Shown here one piece after another: positions 1-8,933 of a DNA stretch of 64,000 bases. Position numbers and translations under genes: made by a program. The DNA is from Pseudobdellovibrionaceae bacterium (GTDB taxonomy: Bacteria > Bdellovibrionota > Bdellovibrionia > Bdellovibrionales > Bdellovibrionaceae). Where the stretch lies: positions 62,001-126,000 of the forward strand of contig JADJYV010000008.1 in the NCBI GenBank assembly GCA_016719575.1, read 5' to 3'. Position 1 is the first letter of the stretch, and every line of letters starts with the position of its first letter. The notes beneath the pieces were generated by a model that was not told where the DNA came from, did no database searches, and worked only from the letters and a program-made list of their open reading frames with translations.

Positions 1-112
1 TCTTTATAAACCAAGGCTCCTTGATTAACAATTTGCGCCTGCTGAGACTGTGCCCACAAACTCCATCCACAAAAAAATACGATTAGAAATGAGATGATTT
101 TTATTTTTTCAT
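1..112 (-). pseudogene. 5' end of an exported protein, start frameshifted
   Basis: The minus strand just after the stop of the glycosyltransferase reads TAGCATG, and this ATG is followed by AAAAAA and a TAA stop. If the A run (plus-strand T run at 104-109) had seven bases instead of six, the frame would open into a good signal peptide, MKKIKIISFLIVFFCG, then a WSLWAQ cleavage region and QIVNQGALVYK before the window ends. So it is probably an exported protein gene with a homopolymer indel in codons 2-3. Only about 35 residues are visible and the function cannot be told. Confidence 0.5.
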
Positions 113-113
113 G

Positions 114-809
114 CTATTTAAAACGCATCAACCAAACTCGATAGAAGGCTTCAATCACAATCCTTAGCGACATTTTACTATGGCCCACGCGTCGATCTTC
201 GAAAACAATCGGAGACTCCACCCCGCGAAAACCCTTTTTCATTGCCTTGTATTTCAGCTCTATTTGAAAGCTATACCCGTTAGAAGTCACCGTTTTTAAA
301 TCAATTCCCAGCAAGACTTCCCTCTTCCAAGCGTTAAACCCTCCGGTCCAGTCATTCAGCGGAAACCCCAATATCAAACGGGAGTAAAGTCCGCCGCCTC
401 GAGATATGATCTTGCGCATGATTCCCCAATTTACAGTTCGCCCGCCACTCACATAGCGCGACCCAACCGCAAAATCGTAACCTTGCAAATTCGCTAGCAA
501 GGTTACCAAGTCTTCCGGACGATGAGAAAAATCCGCATCCATTTCAGTCAACACCTCAAAACCATGATCGATTCCCCACCTAAAACCTGCAATATAGGCT
601 TTGCCTAATCCTTGCTTCCCCGGGCGTGAGAGCAAATGGAGACGAGGATTGCTTTTTTGCATTTCTTGAACAATGGCTCCGGTTCGGTCCGGAGAGTTGT
701 CATCCACAACCAATATTTCAACTTGAATGTTTTGCGCGAAAATTGCCTGCAAAATATTTTGAATATTTTCTTTTTCATTATATGTAGGAATAATCACGAG
801 CGTCTTCAT
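114..809 (-). CDS. Polyprenol-phosphate mannosyltransferase-like GT2
   Basis: A 231-residue family 2 glycosyltransferase of the dolichyl/polyprenyl-phosphate mannose synthase type, which moves a hexose from a nucleotide sugar to a lipid phosphate on the cytoplasmic face of the membrane. Seen: IIPTYNE at residues 6-12, nucleotide-binding VDDNSPD near 35-41, metal-binding DADFSH at 91-96, GSRYVSGG, and the C-terminal FEDRRVGHSKMS signature of DPM1-like enzymes. It has no C-terminal membrane helices, so it is the short soluble form. The length suits the family. The next gene downstream starts two bases after its stop. The exact sugar is not known. Confidence 0.88.
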   Translation of the reverse strand: MKTLVIIPTYNEKENIQNILQAIFAQNIQVEILVVDDNSPDRTGAIVQEMQKSNPRLHLLSRPGKQGLGKAYIAGFRWGIDHGFEVLTEMDADFSHRPEDLVTLLANLQGYDFAVGSRYVSGGRTVNWGIMRKIISRGGGLYSRLILGFPLNDWTGGFNAWKREVLLGIDLKTVTSNGYSFQIELKYKAMKKGFRGVESPIVFEDRRVGHSKMSLRIVIEAFYRVWLMRFK

Positions 810-861
810 TGGTCAGCCCAGAGTAAACTTCTGACGCCCATTACTCAATCATTATTTTAGA

Positions 862-1287
862 TTAGATCTGACGAGAAACAAGAGTACCTCTTTTTTCTTT
901 GTTCTGCAGAGCTTCTGACTTTTCTCTTGAAATTGATGGTAAATTTAATGGCTTAGCCAATAGATTATTTGGATTTTCCTTGCGACTTTTTAAATGCAAC
1001 GTGACTTTTTCAACCGCTCGCTCTTGATCTTTGATATAGAGCACAGGATCAAAACCACACTGACGACAAGGAACAGACATCCGCCAACGCAATTGTATAA
1101 AAACTTCAGTCAGCGCCAAAAAAACAGCAAAAACCATAAGCACACGGGGATCAAATGATTTCCAAATTAAATACATGACAAGAACTGACGCCAACGCAGC
1201 ATAACTGATATTAATCAGGCCGATATTGCGCCGCTTGTAAATCCTTCGAGGCGTACGGCAAAAGGCACAAAAACAATTGTTTTTCAT
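862..1287 (-). CDS. Small two-helix membrane protein with Cys pairs
   Basis: A 141-residue protein of unknown function. Its N-terminus holds C5, C7 and C10. A basic stretch is followed by two hydrophobic helices at about 26-43 and 49-66. A CRQCGFDP motif at 74-81 could pair with the N-terminal cysteines to bind zinc or iron. The C-terminal 60 residues are polar and Lys/Glu/Asn-rich. Both cysteine clusters lie on the same side of a two-helix hairpin, which fits a small metal-stabilised membrane protein. No named family is recognised. Confidence 0.6.
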   Translation of the reverse strand: MKNNCFCAFCRTPRRIYKRRNIGLINISYAALASVLVMYLIWKSFDPRVLMVFAVFLALTEVFIQLRWRMSVPCRQCGFDPVLYIKDQERAVEKVTLHLKSRKENPNNLLAKPLNLPSISREKSEALQNKEKRGTLVSRQI

Positions 1288-1354
1288 TAGCTCTATTGTG
1301 CCAGGAGCCCCCCCCCTGTGAAAGTCCAGACGATGTCGCCAGCCCCAGGTTTTT

Positions 1355-1384
1355 TTGCAAAAGTTATTTTTTGTTTGCTACACT
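1355..1384 (+). promoter_or_regulatory. Sigma70-like promoter, apparently leaderless
   Basis: TTGCAA at 1355-1360 and TACACT at 1379-1384 are 18 bases apart. A start site about seven bases after the -10 box would fall on the A of the ATG at 1391. No Shine-Dalgarno precedes that ATG, so the mRNA may be leaderless. This is inferred from sequence only. Confidence 0.45.
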
Positions 1385-1390
1385 CATCAC

Positions 1391-2062
1391 ATGACACACA
1401 AAAAATTATACCAATTCGCACCTGCCCTCTTCTTTATCGCGAGCCTCACACTTTTTACTCCCACCTTAGTCGAGGCTTCTGCTGTCTCGGCGAGCAACTC
1501 CTACCAAGAAGTGAGCTATGAAGATCTCGTCAACGAACTTAACTCAAAACAGTCTAGTGCGGCGTTCAAGCAGAAAGCTCCTCAACAAGCAATGTATCTT
1601 GGTGTTGGATATGTGCACACCTACTCTCAAATGAACTTTAAAAATGCAACCACCGGTCGCTCGCAAAATGGTTTACAGCTTTCTACCACAATGAATTTAG
1701 ACTCGCCAAATCTGTATGCAGAAGGGAGTTTTAGAAACTTCTCCGGCAGCACCCTTGCCAATGAAAATCTCCAAGTCTATCAGTTTGATGCACGCCTCGG
1801 CTACTTGCGGGACTTGTACGCCCCTTGGAAATACAATCTTTTTGCTGGTTTCGCTGGCCGCTTTATTGATGTTCATAATTCAGAAAAAAATTACGGCATC
1901 AGCGAATTCACCCCTTCATTTGCTGCTGGCTTTGGCGCGATTGCCGAAATTCACCGCAATCTAAGGCTTGGCTTCGAAGTCGGGGGGCGCACCTCTATTC
2001 TTGGCAGAAATATCGATCGTGACTCCGTCGACTTTGTTATCCGCCTGGACACCTCTCTGTAG
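1391..2062 (+). CDS. Outer-membrane beta-barrel protein
   Basis: A 223-residue exported protein. From the ATG at 1391 the signal peptide starts MTHKKLYQFAPALFF and ends near VEASA. An upstream in-frame ATG at 1355 lies inside the putative -35 box and would spoil the signal peptide, so 1391 is preferred. After a short Gln/Ser-rich linker the chain alternates polar and hydrophobic residues with many aromatics (VGYVHTYSQMNF, LYAEGSFRNF, LGYLRDLY) and ends FVIRLDTSL, typical of an 8-10 stranded barrel. The role is unknown; it could be a small porin-like or structural barrel. The next gene starts two bases after its stop. Confidence 0.65.
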   Translation: MTHKKLYQFAPALFFIASLTLFTPTLVEASAVSASNSYQEVSYEDLVNELNSKQSSAAFKQKAPQQAMYLGVGYVHTYSQMNFKNATTGRSQNGLQLSTTMNLDSPNLYAEGSFRNFSGSTLANENLQVYQFDARLGYLRDLYAPWKYNLFAGFAGRFIDVHNSEKNYGISEFTPSFAAGFGAIAEIHRNLRLGFEVGGRTSILGRNIDRDSVDFVIRLDTSL

Positions 2063-2063
2063 C

Positions 2064-2654
2064 ATGTCAGACGGCACCATTGCTTTTTTGATACTTCTGT
2101 TCAGTGTCTTTGGCGTGAGTTCAATCACAAATGTCTATCGCCAAAGGCGTTCATACAAAATACAACTCAAACCAAATTGTCTTCTCACTCGCCACCCTAT
2201 TGTCTTTGTCACCGGACCGCGAAGTATTTTTTATTTTAAAAAATACTGGAATGCCTATCCGGAAATTTTAACAGAGCATGGATATGAAGTTTTCACTCTG
2301 CATCTCCCTTGGAGCGGCTCACAGCGAGGGGCTGTTTTACAAAAATTTATACGCGAACAAGAGATCCTTAAAAAGAAATATCACTTTATATGTGATGAAA
2401 TCACGAGTGCAGAATTGCATCCCCACTTCGAACAGTCAGGAGCCGTGGCGAGTCTCACCCAGTTTAAATCTACTAGCCCCAATGATAGGCAATCCAAAAA
2501 TCTCCTTTTAAACATAGGGTACACTCTTCACACTCTCAGGTTTATTCACCAAAGGCTTCCGACCTCGGACGACCTTGGAGTTCACTTTCCTATAGGGGCA
2601 AGCCCTTTATTAAAAAGAATGCAGGTCCTTGCTGAACAAGATTTTCTGGCCTAA
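2064..2654 (+). CDS. Membrane-anchored alpha/beta-hydrolase-like protein
   Basis: A 196-residue protein starting at the ATG at 2064, just after the barrel gene's stop; a longer in-frame reading would run inside the barrel gene. Residues 5-22 form one hydrophobic anchor. The segment HPIVFVTGPRSIFYFKKYW followed by ILTEHGYEVFTLHLPW resembles the first strands of lipase-like alpha/beta hydrolases. No GxSxG nucleophile motif is present and the chain stops early for that fold. It is either a degenerate hydrolase or an unrelated protein. It is probably cotranscribed with the barrel gene. Confidence 0.5.
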   Translation: MSDGTIAFLILLFSVFGVSSITNVYRQRRSYKIQLKPNCLLTRHPIVFVTGPRSIFYFKKYWNAYPEILTEHGYEVFTLHLPWSGSQRGAVLQKFIREQEILKKKYHFICDEITSAELHPHFEQSGAVASLTQFKSTSPNDRQSKNLLLNIGYTLHTLRFIHQRLPTSDDLGVHFPIGASPLLKRMQVLAEQDFLA

Positions 2655-2700
2655 ACAAAATCGTCTTGCCACGGCAAGTTAATGATGTTGCAATCAAAAA

Positions 2701-3285
2701 ATGAGAGACGTAACCGACAATAAAAATGGCGCTCGAAACATCGCAAACTACATCCTGCAATTTGTAAAAAATCCCATTAGAGAAATCTCCCAGCTCCCCG
2801 AGTGGTCTTGGAGAACTGCAATTTGGGTTCAGATCATTCTCTCAATGATTTCAGGTGTTCTCGCTGGACTTATTAAACCTAACTTCTTTGGTGTTTTGTT
2901 TGGCATTATAATGTTGCCAGTCATATCCACCGTCATGGTGTCTCTCTTGACGGCTTTTCTGTATTACTATTTTCAAGTCTTTGAACAGAGAACAACACCG
3001 GCATTGCGACTTTTTGTCCTATCCGTTCTATCAAGTATTCCCTTTTTTATTTTTCAGATTGCTTCGCCTTGGATTCCGCCGATAACACTGGTCGGCTTCG
3101 CCTTTTCGTCAATGCTGTTGGCTGTAGGTCTTGGTGATAATTTTCAGGTCGAAAAGAAGAAAGCTATTCGCTTAGCGATTGTCTTATTTTCTATTGTCTT
3201 GATTGTTTGGATTGGGAACCAAATAAATAGCTACCGAATGGAGCGCTCCGCTGTTCAGCAGGCACGCCCCGACTATGGCAATTAA
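2701..3285 (+). CDS. Yip1-family membrane protein
   Basis: A 194-residue integral membrane protein with five hydrophobic helices, from about residue 42 (WVQIILSMISGVLAG) to 175. Soluble N- and C-termini and the overall pattern fit the Yip1/YIP1-like domain found in many bacteria. The bacterial function is not settled. The stop overlaps the convergent dut stop over a TTAA. Confidence 0.55.
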   Translation: MRDVTDNKNGARNIANYILQFVKNPIREISQLPEWSWRTAIWVQIILSMISGVLAGLIKPNFFGVLFGIIMLPVISTVMVSLLTAFLYYYFQVFEQRTTPALRLFVLSVLSSIPFFIFQIASPWIPPITLVGFAFSSMLLAVGLGDNFQVEKKKAIRLAIVLFSIVLIVWIGNQINSYRMERSAVQQARPDYGN

Positions 3286-3731
3286 GCTCTACCAGTCGAG
3301 CCAAAACCACCCACACCACGCTCGGTATCAGACAACTCATCAACAATCTCAAATTGTGCTCGGATGACGGGTGCCATTACAAGCTGAGCCACTCGTTCTT
3401 GATCTTGAATCAAAATGGCCTCTTGTCCCAAATTTATAACGATGATTTTTACTTCGCCTCGGTAGTCGGCATCAATGGTCCCCGGCGTATTCAGGACCGT
3501 CAGACCCTGTTTAGCAGCGAAACCACTGCGCGGACGCGACTGAATCTCATATCCAAGGGGAATTTCAAAGCTTAGCCCTGTTGGAATCATCGCCCGTTCT
3601 CCTGGCTTCAAGGTCATATGTGTATTTAGCTGAGCACGCACGTCAAAACCACTGGCTCCCGTCGATTGATAGCAAGGAAGTTCCCCTTTAAAATTTCCTA
3701 AAGTCTTAATCTTTAATTTAAGTGTATCCAT
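3282..3731 (-). CDS. dut: dUTP diphosphatase
   Basis: dUTPase hydrolyses dUTP to dUMP and pyrophosphate, keeping uracil out of DNA and feeding dTMP synthesis. The start chosen at 3731 gives 149 residues (MDTLKLKIKTLGN), the normal length for a homotrimer subunit, and follows an AGGGAGAG ribosome-binding site. A longer reading from 3764 would overlap the upstream peptidase gene. The motifs are in order: GASGFDVRA, RSGFAAKQG with LNTPGTIDADYRGE, and the C-terminal lid RGVGGFGSTGR. It lies nine bases after the M16 peptidase gene, so it is probably the last gene of the pnp transcript. Confidence 0.95.
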   Translation of the reverse strand: MDTLKLKIKTLGNFKGELPCYQSTGASGFDVRAQLNTHMTLKPGERAMIPTGLSFEIPLGYEIQSRPRSGFAAKQGLTVLNTPGTIDADYRGEVKIIVINLGQEAILIQDQERVAQLVMAPVIRAQFEIVDELSDTERGVGGFGSTGRA

Positions 3732-3739
3732 AACTCTCC

Positions 3740-5005
3740 CTAAAACTCGAAATTTTTCCACCAACTTGAAAGCTCATCAACCCCGGCTCCCATTAATACG
3801 CCAGAAACCTTGTCCGTATTGAATCCGGTTTTGATAAAATCATTCACTGACTTACGACTCACTTTTTGAATCTTTTGAATCACAGAATCCACTGAACGAT
3901 ACTCACCAAAAACCATTTCGTTCACAGCTATCGAAGACATTCTGTTCTCAATATCATCAGAGCCCAGCAAAATACTACCAATAACTTGAGTCTTAAAAAG
4001 ATCCACATCCGAGTTCGAAATTCCGCTCTGCTTTAACTTTTTAAACTCTTTAGAAACAAGCTCTGTCACTTTGCGGCAATTCTTAAGGTCAGTTCCTGCG
4101 TAAATCATCATAGAACCCGAATCCACAAAGGTATTGAGCATGCTATGAATTGAGTAAACCAAACCTTTTTTCTCTCTGACACTTTGGTAAAGCTTTGATG
4201 TCATGCCGCCACCGAGCAAAGTGTTGACTATGTAAGCTTCAAAACGCTGTGGATCCTGAAAGCTCGCGGTCGGCAATCCTAAAAGCATATGGACTTGCTC
4301 AGAAGACTTCTCAACGGCCTCACGGGCTTTCTTCCAACGCGGTCTTTCCCGCTGATTCTGAAAATTGGCTTTCTTCTTTTTAGAAAGCTTATTTTCAACA
4401 CCCTTTAAAAAGATTTGATGATCAATATCACCCGCGACACTCACGATAATGTTTTTACCGGTATATCGAGATTTGTAATAGTTGGCCACCTTGGTTTTCG
4501 ACATTTTCGCTACAGATTTAACGGAACCAAGAATGGGGGCCGACACAGGATTTCCAACGTATGCTTTTTCAAATAGAACATCATAAATTAACTCTTCAGG
4601 GTTGTCGTCCGTCATTGCAATTTCTTGTAATATGACTCCCTTTTCGAGACGAAAATCGTTGTTTGATATCTGCATATTGCTTACCAAGTCACACAAAATA
4701 TCGAGAGCCTTTTGCCAATGATCTTTCAATACCAGGGCATGATAACAAGTGTATTCACGGGTCGTATACGCATTGAGGTCCCCGCCAAGGGCCTCTAATG
4801 ATCTTGCAATTTGATAGGCTGAGCGCGTCTTTGTACCTTTAAAAACCATATGCTCAAGTAAGTGAGAGATCCCCTCTTCACCTTCGACTTCATCACGAGT
4901 TCCCGTCAACACCCAGATGCCCATCGAAATAGCTCGGGAATTAGGATGCTGTTCACTCAGCACCCTAATTCCGTTATCAAGTTCACTTTTTTTGAATTGA
5001 ATCAT
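3740..5005 (-). CDS. M16-family zinc metallopeptidase (processing-peptidase-like)
   Basis: A 421-residue M16B peptidase related to the mitochondrial processing peptidase beta subunit. The inverted zinc motif HLLEH is at about 47-51, in GISHLLEHMVFKGT. The third ligand is probably the Glu of VILQEIAMTDDNPEE. The C-terminal half has the inactive M16 domain with GGGMTSKLYQSVREKKGLVY. Being next to pnp is common in several phyla (the mlpA/ymxG position). Its start directly abuts the pnp stop, implying translational coupling. The substrate is unknown. Confidence 0.9.
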   Translation of the reverse strand: MIQFKKSELDNGIRVLSEQHPNSRAISMGIWVLTGTRDEVEGEEGISHLLEHMVFKGTKTRSAYQIARSLEALGGDLNAYTTREYTCYHALVLKDHWQKALDILCDLVSNMQISNNDFRLEKGVILQEIAMTDDNPEELIYDVLFEKAYVGNPVSAPILGSVKSVAKMSKTKVANYYKSRYTGKNIIVSVAGDIDHQIFLKGVENKLSKKKKANFQNQRERPRWKKAREAVEKSSEQVHMLLGLPTASFQDPQRFEAYIVNTLLGGGMTSKLYQSVREKKGLVYSIHSMLNTFVDSGSMMIYAGTDLKNCRKVTELVSKEFKKLKQSGISNSDVDLFKTQVIGSILLGSDDIENRMSSIAVNEMVFGEYRSVDSVIQKIQKVSRKSVNDFIKTGFNTDKVSGVLMGAGVDELSSWWKNFEF

Positions 5006-7099
5006 CTAGTTAAGAGCAGCTCTTCTTGAAAGCTTAATGCGTCCGGCACGATCGACTTCTAGAACCTTCACATCAATCACTTCGCCCTCTTTGAGAACAT
5101 CAGAGACACTGCGAATTCTCTCACTTGAAATTTCTGAAATATGAAGCAAGCCCTGGGTGTTTGGCAGAATTTCTACGAAAGCCCCAAACTCAGCAATCTT
5201 AACAACTCGCCCTTTATAGATCTTGCCAACTTCAGCCTCAGCGCAAATATCGTTGATCATCGCGATTGCCTTTTTTGTAGCCTCAGGATCTGCAGACGCA
5301 ATGTTAATAGTGCCATCATCTTGAATCTCAATCTTCACGCCTGTCGCCTCAGTAATTCCGCGAATCACCTTGCCGCCAGCACCGATAACTTCACGAATTT
5401 TATCTGGCTTGATTTTGATCGTCTCAATGCGTGGAGCAAATTCAGAAATAGACCCACGTGGAGACTTCATCACTTTTTCCATCTCATTCAAAATATGAAC
5501 CCGTCCATCTCTTGCTTGACCAAGCGCCTGTTCCATCACCGCAAAAGACACTGAGTCAATTTTAATATCCATTTGCAAAGCCGTGATACCCGAAGTTGTT
5601 CCTGCTACTTTGAAGTCCATATCGCCCAAGTAATCTTCATCACCAAGAATATCGGTCAAGACCGCAACACGTTCGCCCTCTTTAATCAGACCCATCGCAA
5701 TACCGGCAACATTGCCCTTGATATGAACACCGGCATCTAACATTGCCAAAGTTCCTGCGCAGACAGTTCCCATAGAGCTTGAGCCATTGGACTCAAGGAC
5801 CTCCGAAACCACGCGAATAGTGTAAGGAAACTTCGCATGATCAGGAAGCACAGCCTTTAGCGCGCGCTCCGCTAGATTTCCGTGACCAATCTCTCTGCGT
5901 CCCTGGCCACCAAAGCGTCCGACCTCGCCAACTGAGTAAGGTGGAAAGTTATAATGGAGCATAAACTTACGTGTTTGTGTTCCCATAAGAGCATCAACCA
6001 TTTGCTCATCGTCAGCTGTGCCCAAAGTCACCGTACCTAAGCACTGAGTCTCACCACGAGTAAACAACCCCGAACCGTGAGCACGTGGAAGCAATCCCAC
6101 TTCACAAGCAATGGGGCGAACAGTCTTCACATCGCGCCCGTCAATGCGAGTTCCCTTATCAAGAATCATATCGCGCGCAGCTTTGTATTTTAAATCTTCT
6201 ACGATCATGGCTAATTCTTTTGTTCGAGTTGCAAGGAGCTCTTTATCTGTCATGGTCTCCAAAAGAACAGTTTTCGCCTCTGCATGAGCAGATTCCATAG
6301 CCGCATAGCGCTCCTGCTTTTCTTTTACAAGCAGAGCTTTTGCTACTTTGTCCTTCATCAGTTCTTCAGCTCGCATACGAAACTCTGGATCAATTTGCGG
6401 AGGAGTAAAGGCTCTCTTAGATTTTGACCCAACCTTTTCACGAAGCTCATCTTGCGCATTCAATAACGGCATCATTGACTGGTGACCGAACTTCAAAGCA
6501 GCCAAGGCGTCGGCCTCACTAATAAACTTCGTCTCACCCTCAACCATCAAAAGACCGTTACGAGTTCCCGCAACGATAATGTCCATGTCTGACTTTTCCA
6601 TCTGCTGAGGTGTGGGGTTCGCAATAAACTCACCATCAACTCGACCGACTTGAATAGCCGCCGTAGGCCCACTAAATGGTATCTCCGACACATGCAAAGC
6701 CGCCGAAGCTCCTAAGCTTGCTAGTATTTCAACCGGAAAAGATCCATCGGCAGACAAAACTGTCGCAACGACCTGAGTTTCATTGCGATAGCCCTCTGGA
6801 AACAAGGGACGTATTGGACGATCAATCAAGCGGGCAGTTAGTACTGCATCGTTGGTTGGCTTTCCCTCACGCTTAAAATAACCGCCAGGAATTTTCCCGG
6901 TCGCATAAAATTTCTCAATGTACTCAACAGTTAGAGGAAAGAAATCCAATGTGGACGACTTCCTGCTGGATACTGCTGTCACGAGGACCATATTGTTACC
7001 GCAGGTAACAAGTGTGGATCCATCGGCTTGTTTTGCCAAACGGCCTGTTTCGATGGTAATCTGTTTTCCGCCCACCGAAGTAGTAACAGTCGTTTTCAT
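5006..7099 (-). CDS. pnp: Polyribonucleotide nucleotidyltransferase
   Basis: PNPase degrades RNA 3' to 5' by phosphorolysis and can add tails. The 697-residue length is standard. Two RNase PH domains lie at about 10-215 and 315-545, with the active-site region TDILGDEDYLGDMDF in the second. A KH domain follows with IGAGGKVIRGITEATG, then an S1 domain with KGRVVKIAEFGAFVEI. The gene follows rpsO across a 167-base spacer that contains an intrinsic terminator, the arrangement typical of rpsO-pnp. Confidence 0.97.
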   Translation of the reverse strand: MKTTVTTSVGGKQITIETGRLAKQADGSTLVTCGNNMVLVTAVSSRKSSTLDFFPLTVEYIEKFYATGKIPGGYFKREGKPTNDAVLTARLIDRPIRPLFPEGYRNETQVVATVLSADGSFPVEILASLGASAALHVSEIPFSGPTAAIQVGRVDGEFIANPTPQQMEKSDMDIIVAGTRNGLLMVEGETKFISEADALAALKFGHQSMMPLLNAQDELREKVGSKSKRAFTPPQIDPEFRMRAEELMKDKVAKALLVKEKQERYAAMESAHAEAKTVLLETMTDKELLATRTKELAMIVEDLKYKAARDMILDKGTRIDGRDVKTVRPIACEVGLLPRAHGSGLFTRGETQCLGTVTLGTADDEQMVDALMGTQTRKFMLHYNFPPYSVGEVGRFGGQGRREIGHGNLAERALKAVLPDHAKFPYTIRVVSEVLESNGSSSMGTVCAGTLAMLDAGVHIKGNVAGIAMGLIKEGERVAVLTDILGDEDYLGDMDFKVAGTTSGITALQMDIKIDSVSFAVMEQALGQARDGRVHILNEMEKVMKSPRGSISEFAPRIETIKIKPDKIREVIGAGGKVIRGITEATGVKIEIQDDGTINIASADPEATKKAIAMINDICAEAEVGKIYKGRVVKIAEFGAFVEILPNTQGLLHISEISSERIRSVSDVLKEGEVIDVKVLEVDRAGRIKLSRRAALN

Positions 7100-7237
7100 T
7101 CTTTCTCCTTGATTGTATACATCTCCCTCTTTTTTCTTTTTTGAGGGAAAGGGCCTTGTTGGCCATTCTTCATTTAGTTGCGCTTTATTTTTACTTTATA
7201 TTTGAGAGAAGTCTAGTCTGAGACTTGACTAAAAACT

Positions 7238-7260
7238 AAAAAGGCCCGGTTGCCCGAGCC
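7238..7260 (-). terminator. Intrinsic terminator between rpsO and pnp
   Basis: On the minus strand GGCTCGG-GCAA-CCGGGCC forms a seven-pair stem (one G-U) followed by TTTTT. It lies right after the rpsO stop and would end or attenuate rpsO transcripts before pnp. Confidence 0.8.
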
Positions 7261-7266
7261 CTTTAG

Positions 7267-7536
7267 CTACTTACGAATATCCAATTGCTTCAAGAGATTT
7301 TCGTACTTTTTAACATCGGTACGACGAACATAGTCGAGAAGTTTTCTTCTCTGATTAACCGCCGTCACCAATCCACGGCGACCATGATGATCTTTCTTAT
7401 GAGTAGCAAAGTGTCCCGTTAATTCATTAATTTTAGAAGTCAAAAGCGCAATCTGAACCTCAGACGAACCTGTATCAAGATCTGATCTTTTAAACTTTTT
7501 GACGATTTGTGCTTTTGTCTCTTTTGTGACTGCCAT
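7267..7536 (-). CDS. rpsO: 30S ribosomal protein S15
   Basis: S15 binds 16S rRNA early in assembly of the small subunit platform. The 89-residue length and the motifs DTGSSEVQIALLT, HKKDHHGRRGL and RRKLLDYVR are diagnostic. It is preceded by an AAAGGAG-type ribosome-binding site and followed at once by a terminator. The 117 bases to truB may hold its own promoter and regulatory leader, but none could be defined. Confidence 0.98.
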   Translation of the reverse strand: MAVTKETKAQIVKKFKRSDLDTGSSEVQIALLTSKINELTGHFATHKKDHHGRRGLVTAVNQRRKLLDYVRRTDVKKYENLLKQLDIRK

Positions 7537-7653
7537 TAAAGTCTCCTTTTTTAGGTGTTATTGGGGTCCTTAGACTCCGAACCGACATTGGAACGTCATG
7601 GCTGTCGCCCCGTCAGTTTTAAGGTTTGGTTCTCCCACACCCTCGTAAAGGGG

Positions 7654-8565
7654 TCAATACTTAATCACCCTTTTTATAACAAAACCTCGGTCTTTTTCAA
7701 TACCTACGAGAGCTAAAAGCTTTCCTGAAATGAGCGATGAAACCTGAATGATTTCGTCTTCTTGAGGATCAAACATCGTGATGAGAAAAGACCGCAAATC
7801 ATGACTGATTTGGCCATTAGCGAGGAGAGTCTGATCGTGACCCTTGATTCGAACCCTTTTAACCGCTGGCAAAGCATGTTCAAGGGGAATCATCGCTGAG
7901 CAGGGGCGATTCTGTTGAATCAAAAGCTCAAGATCTTCCAATGCAACTGACTGCTCCAAAAAGTAGGGATCCGACCAATATCGAGTCAAAGCACTCATCG
8001 TAGCTCCACACCCGAGTTGTTTCCCTAAATGCGAGATCCATGAGCGAATATAACTCCCCTTTGAACACTTTAACTTAAATTCGGCCTCTAAATTCTTAAA
8101 TCCTAAAAACTCAATATCCCAAAACTTCATTTCTTTGATTGGAATCTGCACGTCCTGTTCTTTGCGAGCATACTCATAAAGTTTTTGACCCTTAATTTTT
8201 ATGGCAGAAAAAACCGGAACTTCCAAATTGAGGGTCCCAGAAAGTGCCAATCCCTTTTCTCGAACTTGAGGCTCGTTCACCATGACGTCAGAACATTTTA
8301 AAGTTTCTCCGGTAATATCGAGAGTGTCGGTCTCGACACCAAGACGTGCTTTCAATTGATAGGCTTTATTGCCCTCTAATATGTACTGACTGAGTTTAGT
8401 CGCCTCACCAACGAGGGTTACCATCAGGCCTTCCGCCATGGGATCGAGGGTTCCCGCGTGACCAACAGATCTTGTCTGTAATATTCGACGAACACGAGCG
8501 ACCACATCGTGACTTGTGATTCCAGCGGGCTTTCGCACCAAAATCAAACCATGGAATGAGCTCAT
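7654..8565 (-). CDS. truB: tRNA pseudouridine(55) synthase
   Basis: TruB isomerises U55 in the T-loop of tRNAs. The 303-residue protein has the catalytic-Asp motif GHAGTLDPMAEGL near residues 36-48, the KPAGITSHDVV start and the KGSYIRSW motif. The start ATG overlaps the rbfA stop by four bases, so it is translated in the same operon. Confidence 0.96.
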   Translation of the reverse strand: MSSFHGLILVRKPAGITSHDVVARVRRILQTRSVGHAGTLDPMAEGLMVTLVGEATKLSQYILEGNKAYQLKARLGVETDTLDITGETLKCSDVMVNEPQVREKGLALSGTLNLEVPVFSAIKIKGQKLYEYARKEQDVQIPIKEMKFWDIEFLGFKNLEAEFKLKCSKGSYIRSWISHLGKQLGCGATMSALTRYWSDPYFLEQSVALEDLELLIQQNRPCSAMIPLEHALPAVKRVRIKGHDQTLLANGQISHDLRSFLITMFDPQEDEIIQVSSLISGKLLALVGIEKDRGFVIKRVIKY

Positions 8566-8933
8566 TTGTTTTTCTTACGTTCTTCTTCGAGATCAGCAAG
8601 AATCCTCTCTACTTTAAGGATCTGCTCGGTATTTGAGTCGGCATGAAAGGTCAATTTAGGGCAGTAACGCATTTTAAGTTCTTTACCAATAAAACTTTGA
8701 ACTTCAAAAGCTCGTGCTTGTAACAGTTCAATCGCCTCATCCAAGTCTTCTTGGTTTCCTAGCAGGCTAATATAAACCTTTGCTGTTCTTAAATCTGCAG
8801 GCATTTGCACACGCGCGACCGTGACGAGCCCCGGAAGCGGCAACTTAAAGCCTGAAATCAAAAACTGGGCGACGGTCTGCTGAACTTCTCTTTCAACCCG
8901 AGCGACTCGGCGTCCGTCACCAGTGTTTTTCAT
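8562..8933 (-). CDS. rbfA: 30S ribosome-binding factor A
   Basis: RbfA is a cold-shock 30S maturation factor acting near 16S helix 1. The 123-residue protein shows the family pattern: RRVARVEREVQQTVAQFL, then LVTVARVQMPADLRTAKVY, and LRMRYCPKL-like KMRYCPKLTFHAD. It overlaps infB upstream by one base and truB downstream by four. Confidence 0.94.
   Translation of the reverse strand: MKNTGDGRRVARVEREVQQTVAQFLISGFKLPLPGLVTVARVQMPADLRTAKVYISLLGNQEDLDEAIELLQARAFEVQSFIGKELKMRYCPKLTFHADSNTEQILKVERILADLEEERKKNK

Noticed and set aside
7100..7237. Riboswitch or structured leader before pnp
   Set aside because: Only a weak CCCTC/GAGGG inverted repeat with a T-rich loop is visible; not enough for a named element.
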